36,197 nucleotides of DNA from Entophlyctis helioformis. Its lineage: Eukaryota; Chytridiomycota; Chytridiomycetes; Chytridiales; Chytriomycetaceae. The stretch spans positions 1-36,197 of the forward strand of contig JAHLKH010000227.1 in the NCBI GenBank assembly GCA_025526915.1, read 5' to 3'. This document shows, in pieces, positions 1 to 10,090 of this stretch (the first letter of the stretch is position 1; the number at the start of each line of letters is the position of its first letter). The notes under the pieces were generated by a model that was given only the letters and a program-made list of their open reading frames with translations, made no database searches and had not been told where the DNA came from. A program made the translations under genes and the position numbers.

Positions 1-1258
1 TCAGGGGCCGCTTCCATCTTGAGCCAGAAGGTGTTGAGCTCCATCAACACTCGGCGCCATGCTGCCGGCCTGTGGTCGGTGGCGTGTTGTCCAGAAGGTT
101 GGTGACTTGTTGCGGCAGACTGTCGCCAACTGCAAGGCCACTGATCAGCCGCTCCAGAGCACGCCGCGAGGCTTCGGCAGAAATATCGTCTCCCTGGCGA
201 ACTCTGTCGAGCGGCGGTGGCTGCTCCACGCTTGCAAAGATGGCTGGGTTGTCGAATAGACGAATGGATGGATTCAGCAGCTGAAGCTGTCTGAATGCCG
301 AGACGTGGATGACGCCAAACCGCACCAACGAAGTCATGCGCCGAACGGTTGCCTGTTCCCGTACCAAGGCCAGCTCGATAGCAGCCGGGCTGCTTCCTTT
401 GGTCTTGTGTTGCTGGTGGGCCGCTGGCTGCTTGGTTGAGCTTCGACGCGTAGACCGCTTGGGCAACCAAGGATGCTCTCTTGATCCAGCCGCTTTCAAG
501 CAGCAGGCGGGTGATCTCTGGTCAGGTCAACAACAAAGAGTCAGCAAGCAAGCAAGCAGACCCAGAGCCAGCATAACAGCAGCGCACATACCATCAGAAG
601 GTGTGGTCGGATGCCCAACTGCGTAAACGCAGTTTTGGTTAGACTGAAGAATAACGTCGTCGGCCAGCGGATCTCCACCGAGGCGGACGGTCAGACTCGT
701 CTTGACCTTATGTTGTTTGGTGATGTAGGCTTTCAGAGCTCGGACTGTTGGCTGGTGTATGTCTGCAATAAACCTTTTGCCCTTGTATGTGTACCATGTC
801 ACAGGCGGAGGCTGCTCGGCGGGCGGCGGCGTCTTGGGCTGAGCTGATGCAGCAGCAGGAGCGGCTGTTGGTGTTGTTGGTGCTGTTGGTGTTGTTGGTG
901 CTGTTGGTGTTGTTGGTGCTGTTGGTGTTGTTGGTGCTGTTTCTGAGAGCAGCATGGGATTGGCTGGATCATAGTATGCCGGCTCAGGGTTTTGTTGGCG
1001 GTCTGCAGCCGAACTGCCACTGGCGGGGCGTTGCGCGGGTCCTGCAGACGCACTGCCACTGGCGGGGTCCTGAGAGGGTCCAGCAGCCGCACTGCCACCT
1101 GCGGTGTCTTGGGCAGAGTCCGCTGCTGGTGCTGCCTGCGGCTGGCCTCTGCGAGGCCGTAGGACCCTTTGCGAGCGGCCGCCAGCTTGTCCTTCGCCCG
1201 ACATCTGGTTGACAGTTGGCAGTTGAGGCGGAAAGATGCGAAATCCACGCAGATTCAT
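1..1258 (-). pseudogene. Crinkler-like (CR-type) effector gene copy A, header plus partial middle domain, frameshifted and cut by the window edge
   Basis: Exon 1 (1258 to 592) starts MNLRGFRIFPP and encodes an Ala/Ser/Gln-rich linker with imperfect 13-residue repeats, a TPTAPT repeat, then a ubiquitin-like fold candidate near 595-800 (VTWYTYKGKRF through KTSLTVRLGGDPLADD). A phase-1 intron (591-518, GTATGT to CCAG) leads into exon 2, which matches copy B at 9389-8577 in order (EITRLLL, then VRFGVIHVSAFRQ, LFDNPAIFASVEQPP). Exon 2 changes frame twice: near 430 (from the VYASKLNQAA frame to the AAIELALVREQ frame) and near 85 (just before AAWRRVLMELNTFW). Copy B is open across both places, so this copy looks dead. 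Sequencing indels are the alternative. The Crinkler assignment rests on architecture and on the kinase end of copy B; the canonical LxLFLAK motif is absent. Confidence 0.55.
864..939. repeat. 18-bp tandem repeat in the header linker of copy A
   Basis: About four copies of an 18-bp unit (ctgttggtgttgttggtg) encode TPTAPT on the minus strand. Copy B has no such array at the matching place; it has an Ala/Thr/Gln-rich stretch built from a different short unit (about 9727-9780). Confidence 0.85.
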
Positions 1259-1451
1259 TCGTCGGAACAGAGCGGGATCGTGCTATCCAGCGTCGTGCTC
1301 GACAAGCACGGCGACATCGTCGCTCTTCTGTCGGTCGGGCTGCCCCAATGGCGTGCCTGCTGATATCCGCACGATCGCCTCGCACTCTGCATGGCCGATA
1401 TGCACACCGAGCTTGAATGAGCGGCTGCTGCTGTCGCAAAGCGACGGTTGG

Positions 1452-1457
1452 TTTATT
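1452..1457 (-). terminator. AATAAA containing the stop codon (F-box fragment)
   Basis: On the minus strand the last codons read CAA TAA A, so the stop lies inside AATAAA. The same arrangement is at 10225-10230 in copy B. Confidence 0.4.
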
Positions 1458-2637
1458 GGAACGACAGCACCTGGACTGTGGGAGCCGGACACGACGGCGT
1501 CTGGCGCAGGCTGAGCACCACCACGCGCGTGAGATCAAACCCGAGCCAGACGGGCACGGGCGGGCACATGCCGCCATCGCTGTCGATGTCGATGTCGATG
1601 TCGCCGTCACTGCCGCTGGTGGCGATCGTGACCATGGGAGCGTCGGGAATGGCCAGCAGAGTGGCGCGGCTGGCAGCCAGCGACATGTGCAGATGCGACG
1701 CAACAGACGCCATGACTGCGTCGTGCGGAGACGCCGCCGCGCCAGGACGGGCAGCCGATGGTTCAGGCGACATGCACTGCTGCACAAAGAGCGGAATGGA
1801 GTCGGCAAACGGCATCGAGTACACAAGCCGCGTGCCGTTGACCGACGGAAAGTCCCACACCTTGATGCCGTCAGCAGCGCCTGTGAGCAGCCGGCCGCAC
1901 ACGATGGCCACGGCCGTCACATGCGCCGCGTGGCCGTGTATGGTCTTGACATGCGACAGCTCGAGCACCTGGCCTGGGGACAACGAGCAAGAGCCACAAC
2001 GCGAAGCCATGGTCGGGGCAAGCGTGTAGACTTGGATTGAGTTGTCCTTGTGTGCGCAGATGACGAACGGGAGCGAGACTGCGATGGCTGTGACAGGAGC
2101 ATAGGAATGTACAATGGACTCCATGGTGTTGGTGAACGGGTTCCAAAAGGTTGATGGGCTGGTTGCTGGCCGAACTGGCTTGCCATGTGCACAGCGTGGA
2201 TCGCTGTCTGCGCCGTCGTCATTGTCGTCATCATTGACCGAGTCGTCCGAGTCGCTGTAATCCACAAGACTGTGCCATGCGCCAGGCTGGGAATTGTGGC
2301 GGTGGTTGGGTCTGGACATGGATGGCAATGGCGAGTGCGAGAGCGAGCGCGAGCGAGAAGGATGGCGCATTGGACGAGCTCGACGCGACTGTGGGAGCGG
2401 ATGCAAGTCGGGCGAGGAAGGTACAGGAAAGTAGTGAGATGAAGAGAGAATGGACGAATGCGAAAAGCGGACCTGCTGCACAAACGGCTCCCAGCCACCG
2501 CCAACGATGGGCGATGCACAAGCAATTGTCAACTGGAAGGCATTTCCAGGTGCGACTGTGGATGCAAGCATTGGATGCGTTTGCAGATGAAGGTCAACGG
2601 GCAGCCAGCACAAGGTGCTCGTCAAGTTTCCAATGAT
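1453..2637 (-). pseudogene. C-terminal fragment of an F-box/WD40-type gene (copy of 10226-11410)
   Basis: The minus-strand frame matches the last third of the protein at 10226-12587, from RIIGNLTSTLCWLPV to the C terminus QVLSFQ, including the acidic stretch SDSDDSVNDDDNDDG and the WD-like segment LLTGAADGIKVWDF. The F-box and about two thirds of the protein are missing, because homology stops at 2637 where the M16 protease sequence starts. No start codon or promoter of its own is evident. The frame is still open, which fits a recent duplication. It is best read as a passenger fragment carried with the Crinkler 5' end. Confidence 0.75.
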
Positions 2638-4979
2638 CCGTGCCCGTTTCCCGCCTGTGCCAGATGCATCGCGTGCCCCTGCCTTACGCGCTGCGACGGA
2701 AACGATCACACTGGATGCGTTTGACACTCGGTCGCCGTTTGCATCGTGCATGGTTGTGCGCACAGACACTGCGTTTGTGAGTCTGCGTCTCGGACTGAAC
2801 ACGGGCCAGATCCCATCCGATCTCCGGCCGTACCTCGTGCTCTTTCAGGAGCTGCTGTTCCAGACGCCATTGCTCCTCCCGTCCACGGCCGCATCGAGCG
2901 CCGGTGCCTCCAAGACCATTGCCATGGACTACCGCGATGTTGCCCGCTACGCGTCCGAGGTGTTTGTCTCGCACGAGGCAGGCGTTGGTTTCAACAACGA
3001 TCTCTGGTCAGCAGCGTGGCTCTCGGACGTGTTCATGCTGTCGGCGACAACCGAGAAGCCGGACTGGGAACGCATGGTGCGCTTCCTCTCGCAGGCTGTC
3101 CTGTTTGCCGAATTCTCGGAAGAGCGGCTCGTGTCCATCACCAAGAACCTGCTCAGCAACCTGTCCGAGACGAAGCGCGATGGCGGCACCATGCTCAATG
3201 CGCTCACGACGCGTCTGTGCTGCAGTCGTCACCATGCCAAGAGTGACGCGGCCCCTGTCGCCAGTGGCGGTGGTGCTGGGAAGGGTGCCAAGACCAAAAC
3301 CAAGTCGGTTGGCAAGAAGGGCGTCAAGATCGTCAGCAAGACAGCCAAGACAGCCAAGACGGGCAAGCCTGAGCAGCAAGCTGTCACGGCTCCTGCCACG
3401 GCTCCTGCCACGGCTCCTGCCACGGCTCCTGCCACGGCTCCTGCCACGGCTCCTGCCACGGCTCCTGCCACGGCTCCTGCCACGGCTCCTGCTGCGGATG
3501 CCGGCGGCGAGGCAAACTATGCACCCGAGTCCAACGATGCACCCATCAGTGTGTTCACCCAACAGCGGTTCCTGCGCCACATTCTCCAGAAATGCAAGGT
3601 GCGTCTCTTGATCTCTGCCACTTGTCTGACCGCTCGATACTGACATTCAATGCACACCTGTCTACAGGACGGCAAGGCATCGCAGGTGGCTGCCAAGCTG
3701 AACCAGTTGCGTCGTGCACTGATCGACCCTCAGCCATCCAAGCTGCCCAGCTTTGCACGCATTGCCGTGCCCATGGATTTCTCGCTATCGGCCACATCCC
3801 CGACATCCAATGCCGATCTCGTGGCCGACTGGCTGCGTATCTGGTCGTCTGAGCTCGCCAAGTACAAGCAGCGCCAGTCGCCCAAGGGAAAGAAGCGCGG
3901 CATGGTCGACGCGTCTCTCACGCCAACCACGGCCGTTTCGCCCAACAAGGACGGCAAGAACAGCGACGGGACGGCCGACGGTGCACATGCGCTGCCTCTG
4001 CCGTTTCCGTTCCCGCGCACGCCATTCTCGTTCAAGCACCTTGACTCGCGCATTGGCAGGAGCGTCGCGCTTCCTGTTGGCGGATTATCCACGTCGTTTT
4101 TGTCGCAGTTTGTCGAGTGCGATGTGCTGCAGCCCATCCCGCACCCCGACTTTTTCCCGACCATGCTGCTTGCAGAGATCCTGTCGCGCACCGAGGGTCC
4201 GCTGTACAGCGCTGTCCGTGGCCAGGGGTGAGCCGCCGTTGCTGCTGCCGCTGCTTGTGCTGCTTCTTGCACGTGTGTGGCATGCAATGGTGCACTGACC
4301 GCTGATGGATGCCTCTGGACCCAGATTCGCATACGGCGCATCGCTGAGCGTGTACCTGTGGCACGGCCAGCTGTCGCTCGATGTCTATGACTCGTCCGAG
4401 CCACACCGCGCTCTCATTGCCATCTACGGCATCCTGGACAGTCTGTTCACCGAGGCTGGATTCGCCGATCAGTGCAGTCTCTTCAACATGGAGACGGCGC
4501 GTGCGTCTGTGGCGTACAAGTGGGTGTCCGAGTGCGGCACGGCCGACGGTGTTGTGGCAACTGCCCTGCGGGCCGGTCTTCGCGTGAGTCGTTGCACGAC
4601 TGTATTGTTGTTGTTGGTTGTTGTTGTTGTTGGTTGTGGTGGTGGTTGTGGGAAGACGCAGTGCAGTGGACAGACGATTGACTCGGCTGATCATGCACAG
4701 GGGTTCAACTCGCTCGACGAGCATCGCCGACACGTCGAGAGGCTTTACATGGTCACGCAAGACGACCTGCGCCGCGTGCTGCAGTCGCATTTCGCCAAGT
4801 TCCTGGACCCGAAGCAGCGGGCGACGGTGCTCGTCACCGTGCCTGGTGCCAAGACCAAGGAGCTCGTGGCTGCGTTTGCCAGTGGCCGCGACGGTGCGGC
4901 GGTTGCGGACCACCGATGGACAACGGATCTGCGCGTGGTTGAGATGAAGGATCTGGCGCTGCCTGTTGTGCTGGACTGA
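2638..4979 (+). pseudogene. M16 (insulinase/pitrilysin-type) metalloprotease, YOL098C/Sdd3-like, 5' truncated
   Basis: Four exons: 2638-3598, 3668-4227, 4325-4583 and 4701-4979, joined by introns 3599-3667 (GTGCGT), 4228-4324 (GTGAGC) and 4584-4700 (GTGAGT, 117 bp, in frame without a stop). The product of about 690 residues matches the second and later domains of cytosolic M16 proteases of about 1040 residues: LNTGQIPSDLRPYLVLFQELLF, then NDLWSAAWLSD, and the C-terminal RGQGFAYGASLSVYLWHGQ joined across the second intron. The N-terminal third with the HxxEH zinc site is absent. Protease sequence begins within a few bases of the end of duplication copy A, so the 5' part was most likely lost or displaced by that insertion. 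The only in-frame ATG at the junction (about 2635) lies inside the duplicated sequence. A shortened, catalytically dead protein cannot be excluded. Confidence 0.7.
3386..3491. repeat. 12-bp tandem repeat encoding (ATAP)n in the M16 gene
   Basis: About nine copies of acggctcctgcc give a run of Ala-Thr-Ala-Pro. It follows a Lys-rich stretch (KTKTKSVGKKGVK) and forms a low-complexity insert between conserved protease segments. Confidence 0.9.
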
Positions 4980-5042
4980 CGCGAATGAAGATGCGCCGTC
5001 CGAGGTTGCCGCGACAGTGCGAAACACGTCCGAGCGAGAGCG

Positions 5043-6348
5043 ATGCTCGCGGCTGGCTGTGCAACGGCTGCGTGTGTGGAGCCGGACGGCGTGGACGGCG
5101 TGGACGGCCTGCGTGCGGTGCTGGAGCAGCTGGCCTGCCCGCGGCCGCTGGTCGACAGTCTCTGCGACAGCGTGTCGGCCGCCACGAGTGCAGAGCTGGA
5201 GCCTGTGACGGAGCCAGTGGTGCAGCATGCAGCAGCGCTTGCCTGCTGGCTGGCCGAGCGGTGCGTTGCGTTGCGTTGAGTTGGTGGCGGCGATGTGGCC
5301 GCATGGCGCATGGCAGCCGCATGGCTTATGGCTGACACTGCGCCGTGCCGTGCTGTGCCGTGTGCAGGTTCGACGGCGTGCTGCTGGCCCGCATCCACGC
5401 AGCAGCGACAACAACAGCAGCAGCAGCACGGCAGCCGCCGCAGCCAGACAGCGCGGCTCTTGTGCACGCCGTTCTGTGCGTCTTTGGCCTGCAGGCGGCA
5501 TCCGATCAGCGTCCGTGGCTCTCCAGCGTACGTCTGCGCTGCCTGCACCTTGCACACGGCCGTCCTGCAGCCACCTGCGACTCACGCTCGCACAGACCAG
5601 CGCGCTGGTTGACGTGCTGACAGACCTCGCCGACATGGTCGCCCTCTCGGTCGCGTCCGATCCGTCGGCTGCCTCGGCATCGGTCGCAAAGCCACTCGAC
5701 GCTCTCATCGCATCGCAACTGCCTGCGCTCTGCTCATCCGCAGTCGACCTGCCCTTCTCGCCTGCCTTTGCATCCCGCCTCGCATCGGCACCGTCGCCGC
5801 AGTATGACATTGCAGCCAGACACGACGAGTTGAATGCCCAGATGGACAGCCTGGCAGCCGACATTGAGCGTCTGCAGCCAACTCACGTCGAGACTGGACC
5901 GTCGTCGCCAAATGCAGTCGGACGCTCTGATCCTGCACGCATCGATCGTGTTGTCAGGAAGCTTGGCCGGTCCATGTCGCAGTTCAACGACTGGTACGAC
6001 ACAGACATGGCTGCAAAGGCTGTTTCGTGCCTGCCAGCAGTTGATGCAGGTAAAGCAACGATCGCTTGTCGGCTGTCCAGCATGGCGATCCTTGACACAT
6101 GGACGATGGCAGACTTGGCAACGGCAATGGTAGGGTTCGCTGCATCGCTATCCAACACATCCAGGGCACTCCAGCTGGCAACCGATCTGCACGAGCAGCA
6201 ATCCGGCATTGTGGCTGCAGTCACGCCAGTCTGCAATGGCACGAGTGCTGGCATGCGGATACAAGGACAGCCGCTGTCGGTTGCGCTGGAACAGACACAG
6301 CTGATTGCAGCCGCCATCCACAAATACAGTCCCGCCTTGTCATCATAG
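5043..6348 (+). CDS. Probable augmin subunit 7-like protein (HAUS7-like)
   Basis: Exons 5043-5260, 5368-5527, 5596-6049 and 6113-6348 join in frame through introns 5261-5367, 5528-5595 (GTACGT) and 6050-6112 (GTAAAG, 63 bp, stop-free). The product is about 355 residues. The first half is helical (LEQLACPRPLVDSLC, QHAAALACWLAERFDGVL, SALVDVLTDLADMVALS). A short coiled coil follows (ARHDELNAQMDSLAADIERLQ), then a helix RIDRVVRKLGRSMSQFNDWYD. The order, the length and the final kL...F..(x)YD pattern resemble HAUS7, an augmin subunit that helps recruit gamma-tubulin to existing microtubules. Similarity is weak and judged by eye, so an unrelated coiled-coil protein is possible. The ATG at 5043 is 63 bp after the M16 stop. 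Confidence 0.4.
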
Positions 6349-6539
6349 CCGCCGTCCATCCAGACTCGCACATCTCTCATCTCTGATCTCAACAAGCTGC
6401 CAGAAACAGCAGATGCAGGCACTTGCATATCACACAAAGAGCATGCCGCGTGTGCTGGTCGCCTTCGCAGTGCAGACGAGACAGAGACAGTCTGTATCTC
6501 CATGAAGTGCATGCCATGCGGAATGTTCCACCAGGTCTT

Positions 6540-6743
6540 CGAGGCGATGTGCGCGTGCCGCTCAACGAGGCGATCCAGATGGCCAACAAGCTGGATGCCA
6601 ACGGCGTTCCGTGCTGGCTGTTCATTGGCGAGAAGGAGGGCCACGTGTTCAAGCAGACGTCTGTGCAGGAGCAGCATGCCATCGCCATGGTGCACTTTCT
6701 GGACACGTTCCTGACCACGACTGCTCGTGCAGCCAAGGAGTGA
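6540..6743 (+). pseudogene. 3' remnant of an S9 prolyl-oligopeptidase-type peptidase
   Basis: The last 65 or so codons encode GDVRVPLNEAIQMANKL, PCWLFIGEKEGHVF and a final HFLDTFL helix, then stop at 6743. This is the usual end of S9C/acylaminoacyl peptidases, including the catalytic Asp region (D-x-RVP) and the catalytic His (EGHxF). The rest of the hydrolase, including the GxSxGG nucleophile and the propeller, is not upstream: 6350-6535 has no matching frame. A splice-acceptor-like CCACCAG sits at 6528-6534, so this could be a terminal exon whose partners have been lost. It is one of several broken genes between the two duplication copies. Confidence 0.65.
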
Positions 6744-6935
6744 GTCGCCTGGTCAAGCCAGAATGAACATGCATTCAAGACTGCCGTCAGACCATTGCAG
6801 CCACAGTCGCCCTTCGTGTCTTGATTGCAGCAATAACAGCCTGGCATGCATCGCATTCATCATCAAGTGCAAACATGTTCATTCAATCTGTGCAATGCTA
6901 CTGCTGCTGCTGCTCCTGTTGTTCAGCCTCGCCAC

Positions 6936-9900
6936 TCACACAGCCGCAACCGCAGATGCCTGGCTCTCGTCCATCGGCTCGACCTGCGCAGCAAGTTCGG
7001 GGTTGACGAGTCTGTCCACGTCGCGCTGGATCTTGACAAACGCCTGGCGCACATCCGATGCTGCTGCACGATCGCCTGGCTGGTCTCGCATCAGGCGACG
7101 GATCTCTGCGCGGATCTCTGCAGCAACAGCCTTTTGGGCATCTGTGCGGTCATCAGCGTAACGCGTGCCAGAAAGAACATCCCTGGCAACGTGCAACACC
7201 GTCGCACCAAAGCTCCACAGATCAGACGCGATCGAGTAGGTGCGGCCAGAGAGTGCCTCGGGTGCAATGAACGAGTCGGTGCCATGGATTTCCCTGCGAC
7301 ACACAGAAGAGCGACTGGCAGAGACCTCGGTTGCTGAACCAAAGTCGAAGAGGCACCAGACCTGGCGACGGCGCGAGTACATGATGTTGCTCGGGCTGAT
7401 GTCGCAGTGCACAATATGGAGAGACGCGAGGTGTTCGAGTGCAGCCAGACCGTGCATGACGTACGTCACGACATGCTGCAGACATGTCGCTGGGCTGCCA
7501 GTGCACAGCATGGCCTGATCATGGAACAGTCGCTCCTCCGCAAGCACAATGCCAGGGCCATCCGTGGCCAGGCTCTTGGCTGCAACAAACTTGACAATGT
7601 TCGGGTGGCCCTGCACCATGCGCGTCATCTCGATCTCCTTGCTCCAGCCGCGCGGCTTGTGCTTGACGCACAACGTCGTGCCATCGCGTTCCTTGGCAAA
7701 CACGACGGTGACCCCTTGTGGTGCTGAGAACTGCTCGACCTTGGACAGCTTCCAGGAACGCAGAAGCTCGCCCATGATGCCCAATGCGCTGCCTGACCCG
7801 CCCGCCCCGCCTGCATCGCCACCACTGGTCTTGCTTGGCGTGCGTGGTGATTGGTGTTCCTTTGAAGGTGAAACGCGGTGCTTTTTTTCGGTTTGCTGTT
7901 CGTGCTTTCTCCGTGAGGGCACAGGCGACGGTGCACCTTCTGGATAGTTGTAAGGCTCGTCGAGTTTCGTTGTGGTGCTGAGCCAGTTGAACAGTTGTCG
8001 TGAATATCCTCGAAGATGATTGGCAAAGTCGAAAATCACCCCACATGACCAGCAACATGCGTGTGGCCCTCGTCAGTGCTGAGATCAGCGCGCACGAATC
8101 CCATGAGGCGTTTGTCGGTGGGGACCTGTCCTTGATCGTCCTGGCTTGCAATGTCTTCCAGAAGCCGCTCGTCCACAGCTGCACTAGCAGCAAGCACCTC
8201 CTCGTCGATATCTGAAGGATCTGTGGCTGAGGCACTTGACTCTTCTGAAGGCGGTGCTGCTGCTGCCGATGCTGATGCTGCTGCTGGACCTTGAGCCTGC
8301 GTGTCAAACGAGATGGTCCAGTCGCTCTTGTTCGTATGGAGCAGCAGTACGACTTGGCCACCTGTCTCAAAGACTGGACGCATACAGATAAACTCGATGG
8401 TCGACGCTCCAATCAGTGCGCCATAGACACGCAGCTCCTTTTTCATGTCTACTGAAGCACCACGGAACAACCCTGGAGATGGTCCATTGCACAGACATGG
8501 ATGGTGAGTATTGTGTGTGTCTGGTATGCAACACAAGCAATGCGGCGCAAGCAATGCGGCACATTCAGCCACTCACCAAGCCAGACAAGCATGCACATCA
8601 TCATGTCGCATGCAATCTTCTGGAAATCCTTGTGGTCGTCGGTTCCAGTAACGCGGAATCCAGACACCTCGGCGAGAAAGAACGGGCAGCGAAGGGATGC
8701 CAACTGGGTCGCCGTGCGATCGTCATTCGTCCTGCGAGGCGGGTTCTTGATACACGCCGCAATGTCGGAACGCCGCCTGTCGAACTGCTTGTTGTAGTTG
8801 CTCAATTGGTCCTCGGCACTGACGCCAACCAACGGATCGAGGCTCTCGAGGGCCGCCTTGAAGATCGTGTGGTACATGATGTGATAGCCGGCTTCTGGAG
8901 CCGCCTCCATCTTGTGCCAAAACGAGTTGAGGGTGAGCATAGCCCTTCGCCATGCTGCTGCTTGATGCGTTTGTGCATGCGCGTCCAGGCGGCTGGTGAT
9001 GCTGACCGGGAGAGGGGCTCCAACTGCAAGGTCTCCGATCTTGTTCTCCAGAGCATTCTGCGACTCGTCCGCAGCAATGTCGTCTGCACCATGAACCGCA
9101 GTGCGTGAGGGTGGCTCCCCAATCGAGACGAACATGACCGGGTTGTCGAACATGCGGCTGGATAGATCAAGATGCCCAAACTGCTTGAATGCCGCGACAT
9201 AGATGATGCCGAACCGCGACAAAGAGAACATCCGCCGGGCAACAGTCTCTGAGCGAATGGCGGCCAAGAGACGAACGACGTCGCTGCTGGTAGCCGCCTC
9301 GCGCTTTGCTCGCTGTCGTGCAAACACTATCATCGCCTGCTCCTTGGCTTTGATGATCAAGCTACCTTTAAGCAGCAGGCGGGTGATCTCTGGTCAAGTC
9401 AACAACAAAGAGTCAGCAAGCAAGCAGACCCAGAGCCAGCACAGCAGAAGCACACATACCGTCAAGGATGGTGGTTGCGCGTTCAACATCATAAACGCGA
9501 TCGCTGACGATGGTGTCGTCGTCGGCCAGCAGCTCTCCATCCAGGAGGACGGTCAGACTCGTCTTGACGACCTTATGCTCTTTGGCAATGTGCTCTTTCA
9601 GAGCCAGGACGGTTTGCTGCTTGGTGAGCTTGAAGGAGTGCTCGTCACCATCGAAGGTGTAAAATGCCCAGCGCTGACGTCGGCGGGTGGGTCGTGGTGT
9701 CGTGGCCTGAGCCGATGCAGCAGCAGAAGCGGCTGCGGTTGCTTGTGCAGCCTGTGTTGCTTGTGCTGCCTGTGTTGCTTCTTGAGCACCAAGCCGTCGG
9801 CGCTTTCCCGCGGGTCCAGCAGCCGAACTGCCACCGGCGGGGCGTTGCGAGGGTCCTGCAGCCGAACTGCCACTGGCGGTGTCGTGGGCAGAGCCTGCTG

Positions 9901-10090
9901 CTGGTGCTGTTTGCGGCTGGCCTCTCCGAGGCCGTAGGACCCTTTGCGAACGGCCGCCAGCTTGTCCTTCGCCGACATCTGGTTGACAGTTGGCAGTTGA
10001 GGCGGAAAGATGCGAAATCCACGCAGATTCATTCGTCGGACAGAGCGGGATCGTGCTATCCAGCGTCGTGCTCGACAAGCACGGCGACAT
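6936..10090 (-). CDS. Crinkler-like (CR-type) protein: ubiquitin-like header, REase-like middle domain, C-terminal protein kinase
   Basis: Proposed exons: 10090-9460, 9389-8577, 8472-8040 and 7977-6936, with introns 9459-9390 (GTATGT), 8576-8473 (GTGAGT) and 8039-7978 (weaker, GTGATT). Exon 1 has an Ala/Gln/Ser-rich linker and a ubiquitin-like segment (WAFYTFDGDEH to SLTVLLDGELLADDD). Exons 2-3 hold a helical domain and a segment FFLAEVSGFRV...HKDFQKIACDMMM...LRVYGALIGASTIEFI that resembles PD-(D/E)XK-like modules next to fungal kinases (inference). Exon 4 is a complete kinase: Lys in LCVKHK, catalytic loop HCDISPSNIM (about 7409-7380), DFG in CLFDFGSA, APE in FIAPEAL, and DLWSFG. The loop is HCD, so it is a non-RD kinase. 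The MNLRGF start used by copy A is out of frame here by one base; the ATG at 10090 restores the frame. CR proteins in fungi and oomycetes are secreted or translocated effectors or conflict proteins. No signal peptide is seen. Confidence 0.6.

Larger units (their letters stand above)
1100..2637. repeat. Segmental duplication, copy A (direct repeat of 9873-11410)
   Basis: Near-identical to 9873-11410 in the same orientation, with scattered substitutions and a few one-base indels (for example cgcccgac against cgccgac, and cggaacag against cggacag). The right end is sharp: identity runs to ...ccaatgat at 2637 and stops there, where copy B continues into the F-box gene and copy A continues into the M16 protease. 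The left end fades inside the Crinkler linker, where the two copies become clearly different. Confidence 0.9.

Noticed and set aside
1100..2637. Duplicated block as a transposable element
   Set aside because: No terminal repeats, target-site duplication or transposase frame is visible. The content is gene ends plus a spacer, so segmental duplication or gene conversion fits better.
4584..4700. Reading the 117-bp segment as coding sequence in the M16 gene
   Set aside because: It begins GTGAGT and ends CACAG, encodes only Val/Leu/Cys/Gly runs, and interrupts a conserved protease segment. Intron is the better call.
4032..5864. Minus-strand open frame of 610 codons
   Set aside because: Antisense to spliced, conserved M16 and HAUS7-like exons, with Arg/Ser/Thr-biased composition and no recognisable content.
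5883..6695. Minus-strand open frame of 270 codons
   Set aside because: Overlaps the HAUS7-like exons and the S9 remnant on the opposite strand. The S9 motifs are only on the plus strand.
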